This document shows, piece by piece, positions 54,801 through 64,000 of a DNA stretch of 64,000 nt (position 1 is the stretch's first letter; the number at the start of each line of letters is the position of its first letter). Position numbers and translations under genes: made by a program. The notes beneath the pieces are model-generated. The model was not told the DNA's origin. It searched no databases and was given only the letters and a program-made list of their open reading frames with translations. The stretch spans positions 186,001 through 250,000 of the forward strand of contig NZ_BAAADJ010000023.1 of NCBI RefSeq assembly GCF_039522365.1, given 5' to 3'. Origin of the DNA: Bacillus carboniphilus. Lineage in GTDB: Bacteria; Bacillota; Bacilli; Bacillales; JC228.

Positions 54801-54832
54801 AGTAGCTTAGCGCTTAGCTGGCTACTTTTTTT
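54801..54832 (+). terminator. Terminator after bofC
   Basis: AGTAGC (54801-54806) with GCTACT (54821-54826) and an inner AGC/GCT pair, followed by seven T. Confidence 0.8.
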
Positions 54833-54877
54833 CGTGTTTACTCCCTCGTTTTGAATCGTCCATTTCATAAAAAGGTA

Positions 54878-54886
54878 TGGTACAAT
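54878..54886 (+). promoter_or_regulatory. Extended -10 promoter before ruvAB
   Basis: TGgTACAAT, an extended -10 box, 33 bp before ATG 54919; no strong -35 at the right distance. Confidence 0.5.
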
Positions 54887-54918
54887 GGAATGCAGCATAG
54901 GACGAGGAGTAAGAGGAA

Positions 54919-55521
54919 ATGTATGAATATCTAAATGGATTGATAGTGAATATAGAGCCGGAATATATTGTGATGGATGTAAATGGAGTAGGTTACCAAA
55001 TCATGACGCCTAACCCTTACAGATTTCCAAAAAAAGAAATGAAAGTTTATACTTTTTTGTATGTAAGAGAGGATATTCACTCTCTCTACGGATTTATTAG
55101 TAAAGAAGAACAAAAGCTGTTTAAGCAACTCCTAAATGTAACAGGAATTGGGCCAAAAGGTGCTTTAGCGATATTAGCTGCCACCTCCCCAAATGAGGTT
55201 GCTGCAGCAATTGAAACTGAAGATGAGAAGTTTTTAACGAAATTTCCTGGTGTAGGTAAAAAAACAGCTCGCCAGATGATTTTGGACTTAAAAGGGAAGT
55301 TAGCAGCCTTTGGTTCAAGTTTTGATCAGCAACTAAACGTGGACGATTTAACAGCAATAGATTCTCAAAATGAAATAGAAGAGGCTATTCTTGCACTGAA
55401 AGCGCTTGGTTATTCGGACCGTGAGTTAAATAAGATTAAAAAAGATTTACAAAGTTTAGATCACTTGTCGACAGATCAATATGTGAAAAAGGCATTACAA
55501 ATGCTGATGGCTAAAGGGTGA
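54919..55521 (+). CDS. ruvA: Holliday junction DNA helicase subunit RuvA
   Basis: Binds four-way DNA junctions and loads RuvB. 200 aa: N-terminal OB domain (MYEYLNGLIVNIEPEYIVMDVNGVGYQI), helix-hairpin-helix motifs (LLNVTGIGPKGALAIL, FPGVGKKTARQMILDLKGK), and a C-terminal RuvB-binding domain (EEAILALKALGYSDREL). Confidence 0.98.
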   Translation: MYEYLNGLIVNIEPEYIVMDVNGVGYQIMTPNPYRFPKKEMKVYTFLYVREDIHSLYGFISKEEQKLFKQLLNVTGIGPKGALAILAATSPNEVAAAIETEDEKFLTKFPGVGKKTARQMILDLKGKLAAFGSSFDQQLNVDDLTAIDSQNEIEEAILALKALGYSDRELNKIKKDLQSLDHLSTDQYVKKALQMLMAKG

Positions 55522-55527
55522 TAAAAG

Positions 55528-56529
55528 GTGGAAGATCGTATAATTTCTGACTCCGTTGCACCGGATGATGCATCCCTTGAATGGAGTGTTCGTCCTCAGT
55601 CTTTTGAACATTACATAGGACAGGAACAAGTTAAACATAATTTAAAAATATTTATTGAGGCAGCTAAAATTAGAGAAGAGTCTCTAGACCATGTGTTATT
55701 ATATGGCCCTCCAGGTTTAGGGAAAACAACCCTTGCGAGTATCATTGCATCCGAAATGCAGGTGCAGATGAAGACAACGTCTGGCCCTGCGATTGAAAGG
55801 GCTGGCGATTTGGCAGCTATATTGACGACTCTTGAACCAGGAGACGTTCTATTTATAGATGAAATACATAGACTCCCTCGAGCAGTCGAAGAAGTGCTTT
55901 ATAGCGCAATGGAGGACTTTTGTATTGATATTGTGATTGGAAAAGGAGAAGGAGCACGTTCGGTTAGGCTCGATTTACCTCCGTTTACATTAGTTGGAGC
56001 AACTACGAGAGCGGGTGCATTAACAGCCCCTTTAAGAGACCGATTTGGGGTTCTTTGTCGGTTAGAGTACTATGAACCAAAGGAATTGGCAAAAATCGTA
56101 GTAAGAACAGCTGATATTTTGGGAATGGAAGTAGAGGAATTAGCTGCGATAGAAATCGCTAGACGTTCCCGAGGTACTCCGAGAATTGCGAATAGGCTCC
56201 TTAGGAGAGTTCGTGATTTTGCCCAAGTTCAAGGGGATGCCCATATTGATTTACAAGTAACACACCAAGCATTAGATCAGCTTCAGGTTGATAAACAAGG
56301 TTTGGATCATATTGATCATAAACTGTTACTTGGTATGATTGAAAAATATCGAGGTGGACCAGTAGGGGTCGAAACGATATCGGCCACTATCGGAGAAGAG
56401 GTAACGACTGTAGAGGAAGTTTACGAGCCTTATTTAATGCAAATCGGCTTTATCCAAAGAACTCCTCGTGGCCGAGTTGTTACCCCATTAGCATACCAAC
56501 ACTTTAATTTGGAGGTGCCCAGGACTTGA
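55528..56529 (+). CDS. ruvB: Holliday junction branch migration ATPase RuvB
   Basis: Hexameric AAA+ motor for branch migration. 333 aa: Walker [15 protein letters not shown], Walker [10 protein letters not shown], sensor region [20 protein letters not shown], and C-terminal winged helix ([21 protein letters not shown]). GTG 55528 is 6 bp after ruvA; AAAGGGTGA serves as ribosome site. Confidence 0.98.
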   Translation: MEDRIISDSVAPDDASLEWSVRPQSFEHYIGQEQVKHNLKIFIEAAKIREESLDHVLLYGPPGLGKTTLASIIASEMQVQMKTTSGPAIERAGDLAAILTTLEPGDVLFIDEIHRLPRAVEEVLYSAMEDFCIDIVIGKGEGARSVRLDLPPFTLVGATTRAGALTAPLRDRFGVLCRLEYYEPKELAKIVVRTADILGMEVEELAAIEIARRSRGTPRIANRLLRRVRDFAQVQGDAHIDLQVTHQALDQLQVDKQGLDHIDHKLLLGMIEKYRGGPVGVETISATIGEEVTTVEEVYEPYLMQIGFIQRTPRGRVVTPLAYQHFNLEVPRT

Positions 56530-56732
56530 GTGGAATTGGGAAATTGTTAATGATTTTGGGAGCAGTTGTTTTCGTTGTAGGTTTTCTCATCTATTTCTTT
56601 AAGCTTGGTAAGCTTCCAGGAGACATCGTTATAAAAAAAGGAAATACGACCTTTTATTTTCCCATCGTCACTTCAATCTTGGTTAGTATTATTTTATCAC
56701 TCATATTCTTCTTTGTTGGAAGATGGAAGTAA
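56526..56732 (+). CDS. yrzS: DUF2905 family membrane protein (YrzS-like)
   Basis: 68 aa with two membrane helices ([19 protein letters not shown] and [21 protein letters not shown]) joined by a conserved [21 protein letters not shown] loop, the mark of DUF2905. TTG 56526 overlaps the ruvB stop by 4 bp and has GGAGGTG upstream. Function unknown. Confidence 0.85.
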   Translation: MSGIGKLLMILGAVVFVVGFLIYFFKLGKLPGDIVIKKGNTTFYFPIVTSILVSIILSLIFFFVGRWK

Positions 56733-56759
56733 CATATAGATAGGAGCTTGATAGACATC

Positions 56760-58951
<2,192 letters not shown>

Positions 58952-58974
58952 ATAAAAGGAAAGGGGTGACTTGA

Positions 58975-59259
58975 ATGGGTGGCTTAGCAGGTTTATTACC
59001 AATTATTTTGATGTTTGTATTATTCTACTTCCTATTGATTCGTCCACAGCAAAAACGTCAAAAAGCTGTTCAGCAAATGCAAAATGACCTTCAAAAGGGT
59101 GACAAAATTGTAACCATTGGTGGTCTACACGGATTTGTTGATGCAATTGATGAGGGACAAATCGTGATTAAATGTGGAGATGGAAGTCGTCTTACATACG
59201 ACCGTGCAGCAGTACGTGACGTGGTCGAGAAATCAAAAGGTACTAGCTTAGAAAAATAA
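58975..59259 (+). CDS. yajC: Preprotein translocase subunit YajC (YrbF)
   Basis: Small Sec accessory protein, 94 aa, with one N-terminal helix (LAGLLPIILMFVLFYFLLIRPQQKRQK) and a short soluble domain (LQKGDKIVTIGGLHGFVDAID). Located between tgt and secDF as in most bacteria. Confidence 0.96.
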   Translation: MGGLAGLLPIILMFVLFYFLLIRPQQKRQKAVQQMQNDLQKGDKIVTIGGLHGFVDAIDEGQIVIKCGDGSRLTYDRAAVRDVVEKSKGTSLEK

Positions 59260-59261
59260 GA

Positions 59262-59295
59262 AAAACTGGCGGGGTTCGCCAGTTTTTTGTTTTTT
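59262..59295. terminator. Terminator between yajC and yrzE
   Basis: AAAACTGGCG (59262-59271) pairs with CGCCAGTTTT (59277-59286), then TTGTTTTTTT. Lies between convergent genes; strongest for yajC. Confidence 0.93.
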
Positions 59296-59723
59296 TATGC
59301 ATTTCGACTCGCAGTCATATTAACTCCTAGAATACCACCCATCATAGCTGTAATGATAAAGCATAAGTGGTAAACCATTTCCTTAAGGGTAAACATGGAG
59401 TCATACCCTAGAAATTGGAATAAGAGAATGATGATTGTAAATAATACTCCAGTCGCTCCCCCTAATAACCACCCTTTTTCTTTTCCTTTTCCTCCGGAGA
59501 TAAACCCTCCTACAAACATGGCTAGAAAGGTAATCCCTGTAAGTACATATTGAATGGAGTGTTCTTGAAGAGATGTAAAACGTAATAATAGGGAGAAAAT
59601 AAAGCTAGTTAAAACGGCAAAAATGAATATGGTTAATACACCAAAAAGGATTGCACGACCTATTTTTCTTGTTTCGATGGTTCCCCTCTCCTCTCTAATA
59701 TAAGTACAAGTTAGTACAAGCAT
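59295..59723 (-). CDS. yrzE: TIGR04086-type membrane protein (YrzE)
   Basis: Up to 142 aa, four membrane helices (ILFGVLTIFIFAVLTSFIFSL, YVLTGITFLAMFVGGFISGG, WLLGGATGVLFTIIILLFQFL, LCFIITAMMGGILGVNM), with the conserved GGFISGGKGKEKGWLLGG loop. The ATG at 59723 has no good ribosome site; a perfect AGGAGAGGGG precedes an AUC codon at 59678-59676 (GTI-ETRK), so the true start is uncertain. Function unknown. Confidence 0.8.
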   Translation of the reverse strand: MLVLTCTYIREERGTIETRKIGRAILFGVLTIFIFAVLTSFIFSLLLRFTSLQEHSIQYVLTGITFLAMFVGGFISGGKGKEKGWLLGGATGVLFTIIILLFQFLGYDSMFTLKEMVYHLCFIITAMMGGILGVNMTASRNA

Positions 59724-59851
59724 ATTCTTGAGGTATTCAATTTAGAATCGAAATTTAAACGAATAGATATATTTTTGTTTAACTATTTATGCCAAACATA
59801 TTTTTGTAATTTAGTAAAACAATAAATAAAGTATGGAAAAGGGGTGATGGC

Positions 59852-60502
59852 TTGGAGGAGTATCTCATCATTATAATGAGAACTCTTTTTCTCTACATCG
59901 GAATTACAATTCTTTTTCGCCTGATGGGTAAAAGAGAAATTGGGGAGCTAAGTATCCTAGACTTAGTGGTCTTCATTATGATTGCAGAACTAGCTGTAGT
60001 GGCCATTGAAGATCCTAAGACCCCGATGTTAAAACAGCTTCTTCCGATGATTATATTGTTAGGAGTTCAAGTGCTTACCGCTTTCATTTCATTAAAAAGT
60101 GAACGGTTTAGACAAGTGGTAGATGGGCAGCCTACAATCATTATCAATAAGGGAAAGATTGACGAGGCAGCCATGAGAAAACAACGCTATAATTTTGATG
60201 ACTTGCTTCTTCAATTGCGAGAAAAGGATGTTCGAGATATCACTGAAGTAGATTATGCCATCCTAGAGTCCTCAGGAAAATTATCCGTTTTCACGACAGA
60301 GTCAGACCGAGAAGAAAACGACTTTACATTGCCACTCGTTGTAGATGGGGCCATTCAGGATGGAAACCTTCAGGTCATTGGAAAAGATAGAAATTGGCTA
60401 ATGAGTGAACTAAAGAAAAATGGATATGCCAAAATAGATAGCATTTCGTTTTGTAGCTTTCAAAATGGAAGCTGGTTTATTGATGAAAAGGATGAAGCAT
60501 AA
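59852..60502 (+). CDS. yrbG: DUF421/YetF-type membrane protein (YrbG)
   Basis: 216 aa with three N-terminal helices (IIMRTLFLYIGITILFRLMG, LDLVVFIMIAELAVVAI, LLPMIILLGVQVLTAFISL) and the C-terminal YetF domain (RQVVDGQPTIIINKGKIDEAAMRKQRYNFDDLLLQLREK). Family function unclear. TTG 59852 with AAGGGGTG upstream. Confidence 0.9.
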   Translation: MEEYLIIIMRTLFLYIGITILFRLMGKREIGELSILDLVVFIMIAELAVVAIEDPKTPMLKQLLPMIILLGVQVLTAFISLKSERFRQVVDGQPTIIINKGKIDEAAMRKQRYNFDDLLLQLREKDVRDITEVDYAILESSGKLSVFTTESDREENDFTLPLVVDGAIQDGNLQVIGKDRNWLMSELKKNGYAKIDSISFCSFQNGSWFIDEKDEA

Positions 60503-60535
60503 AAAGGGCCAAGGAAGGCCCTTTTTATTATTTAA
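60501..60535. terminator. Bidirectional terminator between yrbG and spoVB
   Basis: AAAAAGGGCC (60501-60510) pairs with GGCCCTTTTT (60517-60526); T-rich on both strands. It touches both stop codons. Confidence 0.93.
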
Positions 60536-62099
60536 TAATTTGAATCAAAGTTAGTCTTGATAAAAACCCACCAATATATGGAATTCGATCGGTTTCTTCT
60601 TTTTTCACAAGCCCTAGCATTCCTACTAGCAGTAAATACAAACAAGTCATAACAAGTGTGGCTACAATAATCTTTAGGACTAATGGTAAAGAATGGGCTT
60701 GGCCCAAAATAAGGCCTCCAAACCAGCCAGTTAGTAACATGGTAGCCATCACTTTTATTAGTTCTCTCACGTTAATGGAGAACTGTATCGTCTTAAGGAC
60801 GGTAAAGTAGTGTAAAAAGGTGACTAACACCATACCTACTACCATTCCAAGTGCTGCTCCCATAATGCCAAATTTAGGATTGGAAGCTAAAAGGAATATC
60901 GTAGCAAGCTTTGCCAAGTTTCCAAAAAGACTGTTATACATAGCCGCTCTTGCCATATCGAGTGCTTGCAGGACAGCAGCCAAAGGACCCTGGACATAAT
61001 AAATGACAAAGAAAGGTGCCATAACCTTAATAAAATCCGAACCATTTGAAGACCCATACATAGCTTCCATAAGTGGTTCAGCTAATACAAATAATATGAC
61101 CACACTTAAACCACCTGTAACATACGAGAATCGTAAGGTTTGATTCAGGCGACTTTCTACAAGTTTGCGATTATTTAATGAATTCGCCTCACTAATAGCT
61201 GGTACAAGTGAAGTTGATAGGGCATATGTGATAAAGGATGGTAGAAAAAGAAGCGGAAGTGCAAATCCCGTTAAAGCTCCGTATTGCTTTGTAGCTAATT
61301 GGGCCGCAACACCAGCTAATGCAAGGCTGTGTGCCACAACTATAGGTTCGAAAAACCAAGAAACAGAACCAATCATTCGACTTCCTAGTGTGGGTAAAGC
61401 TACACTCATAAGCTCCCCGAAGGTATCTTTTCCAGACTGAATACTTTGAAAGAATTTTTTCCTTACTCTAAAGTGTTTTTTCAGTTTAAACATGGTTAAT
61501 AAGTAAATGAGAGACACTAGCTCGCCCATAATGGAAGCAACCATGGCTGCTGCTGCTGCATATTCGACACCGTAAGGCATAAAGGCTTTCGTCATAAAAG
61601 CAATAAGTAAAATTCGGACAAATTGTTCAATCACCTGAGAAAGAGCAGCAGGCTTCATGTTTTGTCTTCCTTGGAAGTAACCTCTTATAACAGAAGAAAT
61701 AGCAATAATCGGTATAACAGGAGCTATGGCCATTAACGGATATATTGTTCTGGGGTCTGTAAATAAAAGGTCGGATAGGACTGGCGCTAATAGCAGTAAG
61801 GCTGGTGTGAAAATGAGTGATAATGATAAAGTAGTAGCTAATGAAACAACTAATATTTTCTTAACCTTTTTCTTATCACCTTGTGCCTCAGCCTCTGCCA
61901 CACACTTTGAGATGGCAACAGGTAATCCCAATTGTGTCAGTGTAATCACTAAAATAAACGTTGGGAATGCCATCATGTAGAGGCCGACTCCTTCTTCTCC
62001 GATGACTCTAGCAATAACAACTCTATTAATAAACCCAAGAATCCTGGTTATAAATCCTGCTAAGATTAGAATAATAGCCCCTTTTACAAATTTGGACAT
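60528..62099 (-). CDS. spoVB: Stage V sporulation protein B, MOP/MATE-like flippase
   Basis: Polytopic (about 14 helices) transporter for spore cortex synthesis, thought to flip lipid-linked peptidoglycan precursors. 523 aa, beginning MSKFVKGAIILILAGFITRILGFINRVVIARVIGEEGVGLY, a standard start of the family. ATG 62099 follows GGGAG; the longer frame adds residues without homology. Divergent from comN. Confidence 0.93.
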   Translation of the reverse strand: MSKFVKGAIILILAGFITRILGFINRVVIARVIGEEGVGLYMMAFPTFILVITLTQLGLPVAISKCVAEAEAQGDKKKVKKILVVSLATTLSLSLIFTPALLLLAPVLSDLLFTDPRTIYPLMAIAPVIPIIAISSVIRGYFQGRQNMKPAALSQVIEQFVRILLIAFMTKAFMPYGVEYAAAAAMVASIMGELVSLIYLLTMFKLKKHFRVRKKFFQSIQSGKDTFGELMSVALPTLGSRMIGSVSWFFEPIVVAHSLALAGVAAQLATKQYGALTGFALPLLFLPSFITYALSTSLVPAISEANSLNNRKLVESRLNQTLRFSYVTGGLSVVILFVLAEPLMEAMYGSSNGSDFIKVMAPFFVIYYVQGPLAAVLQALDMARAAMYNSLFGNLAKLATIFLLASNPKFGIMGAALGMVVGMVLVTFLHYFTVLKTIQFSINVRELIKVMATMLLTGWFGGLILGQAHSLPLVLKIIVATLVMTCLYLLLVGMLGLVKKEETDRIPYIGGFLSRLTLIQIIK

Positions 62100-62200
62100 A
62101 TTGATTTCTCCCTGCCTTCTCAAATTCGTTAGCTTCATATACAATGATATATATGCTCAGGGATGGACAAAGCATGACAAGTTTAAAAGGAGAGAGTGCC

Positions 62201-62515
62201 TTGGATACGACAAAAGCATGGGAATCATATAGAACAGAATTGAAGCCAGCCTTAGATAGCAAGGTAAGTGAGCTTAAGCTTCTAGGCTATAAAAAAGTAA
62301 CAGAAGATCAATTGTGGACTTATTTATTATCAAAAAGATGGAAAAAACTAGGGGGAGAGGCACGACTTCATCAACTAGTGAATGATATTTTATCTGTAAA
62401 ACCGCAAGAATTTATGAGCTTTCAAACAGTAGAAGCATTTAAATCTCCTAACCTGTTTGCGAAAATAGATGAGGATGAATTAAAAGAATTATTGGCATTT
62501 AAACCTGGAAATTGA
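62201..62515 (+). CDS. comN: Post-transcriptional regulator ComN (YrzD)
   Basis: 104-aa cytoplasmic protein that in B. subtilis affects comE mRNA and its polar location. Begins MDTTKAWESYRTELKPALDSKVSELKLLGY with TTG 62201, preceded by AAAGGAGAGAG. The family signature VTEDQLWTYLLSKRWKK and LHQLVNDILSVKPQEFMSFQTVEA is present. Place between spoVB and secDF matches B. subtilis. Confidence 0.88.
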   Translation: MDTTKAWESYRTELKPALDSKVSELKLLGYKKVTEDQLWTYLLSKRWKKLGGEARLHQLVNDILSVKPQEFMSFQTVEAFKSPNLFAKIDEDELKELLAFKPGN

Positions 62516-62639
62516 TTGTATGTCTTTATTTATTCTTTATTTAGGTATAAAATTTTAACATTGAAATAATTTTGTAATCATCGATTCTTTCATAGCGAAA
62601 GAAAGATTTGCAGTGTACTGTTAAGGAGGATTTTACATA

Positions 62640-64000
62640 ATGATTAAACGCAGTCGAATCGTTGCGTTTTTTCTCATTGTCTTGTTACTCGCAAGTACAA
62701 TGGGTCTGACAACGAAGGATATTCTAGGAAACATTAAACTTGGATTAGACCTACAGGGTGGATTCGAAGTCTTATACCAAGTAGAGAAAACTGAGAACGG
62801 CCCTAAGATTACAAACGATATTGTAGCAAGCACGGCAGAAACATTAAATAATCGTGTTAATTCATTAGGAGTAAATGAACCAAGCATTGATATTGAAGAG
62901 GGAGATCGAATTCGCGTTCAGTTGGCGGGTGTAGAGAATCAAGCTACTGCACGTGAGCTATTAGCTACTGAAGCAAACATTAGTTTCCGTGACGTGAATG
63001 ATCAGGTTCTCTTAGACGGTACAGATCTTGTTGAAGGTGGAGCCAAACAGTCTTTTGATGAACAAGGTAAACCAATCGTTACTTTAGAGCTTAAAAGTGC
63101 AGACTTGTTTGCAGATGCCACTCGCAAAGTTCTAGAAATGGGACAGCCTGTCATTGTCATTTGGTTGGATTTTGAGGAAGGCGATTCTTACCAGGAAGAA
63201 CTCACAAAACCAGAGGAAAAAAGAAAATTCATTTCGAACCCCTCTGTTAGTAAAGTCATTAACAGCAAGGATGTCATGATTGAAGGAAGCTTTACAGCAA
63301 AAGAAGCACAAACGTTAGCTTCCTTACTAAACTCAGGTAGCTTGCCAGTTAAGCTAGAAGAAATCTATTCTACTTCAGTTGGTGCCCAGTTTGGTGAACA
63401 GGCTCTCGATAAGACTATTTTTGCAGGACTTATTGGGATTGGACTTGTTTTCTTATTTATGCTCGTGTTCTACCGTTTCCTTGGTTTAATTGCGGTCATG
63501 ACATTATCTGTCTACATTTATTTAGTCGTACTAGTATTCGATTGGATGAACGCAGTCCTGACACTACCGGGAATTGCAGCCCTTATTCTCGGGGTAGGTA
63601 TGGCTGTTGATGCAAATATTATTACGTACGAAAGAATCAAAGAGGAAATAAAAGTAGGTCGCTCTATTAAAGCGGCATTCCAAGAGGGGAATAAATCCTC
63701 ACTGTTAACAATATTGGATGCTAACATCACGACGATTTTGGCCGGAGCTGTACTATTTATGTTTGGGACAAGCTCGGTTAAAGGGTTTGCAACGATGTTA
63801 ATCATCAGTATCCTTGCCAGCTTTATTACCGCCATCTATGGAACTAGACTTCTTCTTGGTCTATGGGTGAATAGTAAAGCACTTAACAAACGTCCAGGCT
63901 GGTTTGGTGTTAAGAAAGAAGAGATTAAGGATATTGCAGAAGGCTTTGATGCCTACACATTACCTAACAAATTTGATAAATGGGACTTTTTAAAACATCA
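62640..64000 (+). CDS. secDF: Protein translocase fusion SecDF, 3' truncated by window edge
   Basis: Uses the proton gradient to help export through SecYEG. ATG 62640 follows TAAGGAGGA. 453 codons are visible: one N-terminal helix, KLGLDLQGGFEVLYQVE, the periplasm-facing domain (to about residue 255), then the RND-type helices with LPGIAALILGVGMAVDANIITYERIKEE. The end KFDKWDFLKH is the start of the SecF part, so this is the fused SecDF typical of Bacillus. The frame runs off the window. Confidence 0.97.
   Translation, partial: MIKRSRIVAFFLIVLLLASTMGLTTKDILGNIKLGLDLQGGFEVLYQVEKTENGPKITNDIVASTAETLNNRVNSLGVNEPSIDIEEGDRIRVQLAGVENQATARELLATEANISFRDVNDQVLLDGTDLVEGGAKQSFDEQGKPIVTLELKSADLFADATRKVLEMGQPVIVIWLDFEEGDSYQEELTKPEEKRKFISNPSVSKVINSKDVMIEGSFTAKEAQTLASLLNSGSLPVKLEEIYSTSVGAQFGEQALDKTIFAGLIGIGLVFLFMLVFYRFLGLIAVMTLSVYIYLVVLVFDWMNAVLTLPGIAALILGVGMAVDANIITYERIKEEIKVGRSIKAAFQEGNKSSLLTILDANITTILAGAVLFMFGTSSVKGFATMLIISILASFITAIYGTRLLLGLWVNSKALNKRPGWFGVKKEEIKDIAEGFDAYTLPNKFDKWDFLKH

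Overview
The window is a chromosomal segment of an endospore-forming, low-GC Gram-positive bacterium of the family Bacillaceae. The genus cannot be fixed from the sequence. The evidence is the Bacillus subtilis-type gene order (hemAXCDBL, spoVID, ysxE, valS, folC, then comC, spoIIB, maf, radC, mreBCD, minCD, spoIVFA, spoIVFB, rplU, ysxB/prp, rpmA, spo0B, obg, pheA, nifS/nadBCA, safA, bofC, ruvAB, queA, tgt, yajC, yrbG, spoVB, comN, secDF), many sporulation genes, strong AGGAGG ribosome binding sites, many TTG starts, and Gram-positive RNA leaders (T-box, L21 leader).

Layout. 1-5924: haem operon, cut at the left edge inside hemA. 5925-6446: terminator plus a 20-bp tandem repeat array. 6447-9070: spore coat genes spoVID and ysxE and a small unknown membrane gene on the minus strand. 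9118-13509: valine T-box, valS, folC. 13599-29800: a type IV pilus (T4P) island lying between folC and spoIIB, which are separated in B. subtilis only by comC. It holds a membrane GAF-GGDEF diguanylate cyclase, two unknown membrane proteins (one with a G5-like domain), three minor prepilin-like proteins (one with a long beta-solenoid-like tail), pilB, pilT, pilC, the major pilin, an O-antigen-ligase-like protein, an unknown bitopic protein, the prepilin peptidase and pilM, pilN, pilO. 29928-44378: spoIIB, maf, radC, shape and division genes, the SpoIVF complex, RNase G, L21/Prp/L27, spo0B, obg, pheA. 44481-49790: divergent NAD synthesis locus (nifS and niaR on minus; nadB, nadC, nadA on plus) around a probable NiaR operator. 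50029-54799: safA, a CotS-like kinase, nadE, a CoxA-like lipoprotein, bofC. 54919-64000: ruvAB, yrzS, queA, tgt, yajC, yrzE, yrbG, spoVB, comN and the start of secDF, cut by the right edge.

The main discovery is in the pilus island. The leader of the major pilin gene (about 24229-24369) looks like a class II cyclic-di-GMP riboswitch whose 3' strand is shared with an intrinsic terminator, predicting that c-di-GMP turns pilin transcription on. The island also starts with a diguanylate cyclase whose GGEEF motif is intact and which lacks the usual inhibitory RxxD site, and its PilB carries an N-terminal domain resembling the c-di-GMP-binding MshEN fold. Signal synthesis, RNA sensing and motor sensing therefore appear to be packed in one locus. 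The prepilin peptidase sits where comC sits in B. subtilis, so it probably serves both the competence pseudopilus and this pilus.

Other notable structures are the 5980-6300 repeat array, a 248-bp inverted-repeat-bounded element between mreD and minC, and two mutually exclusive hairpins between mreB and mreC.
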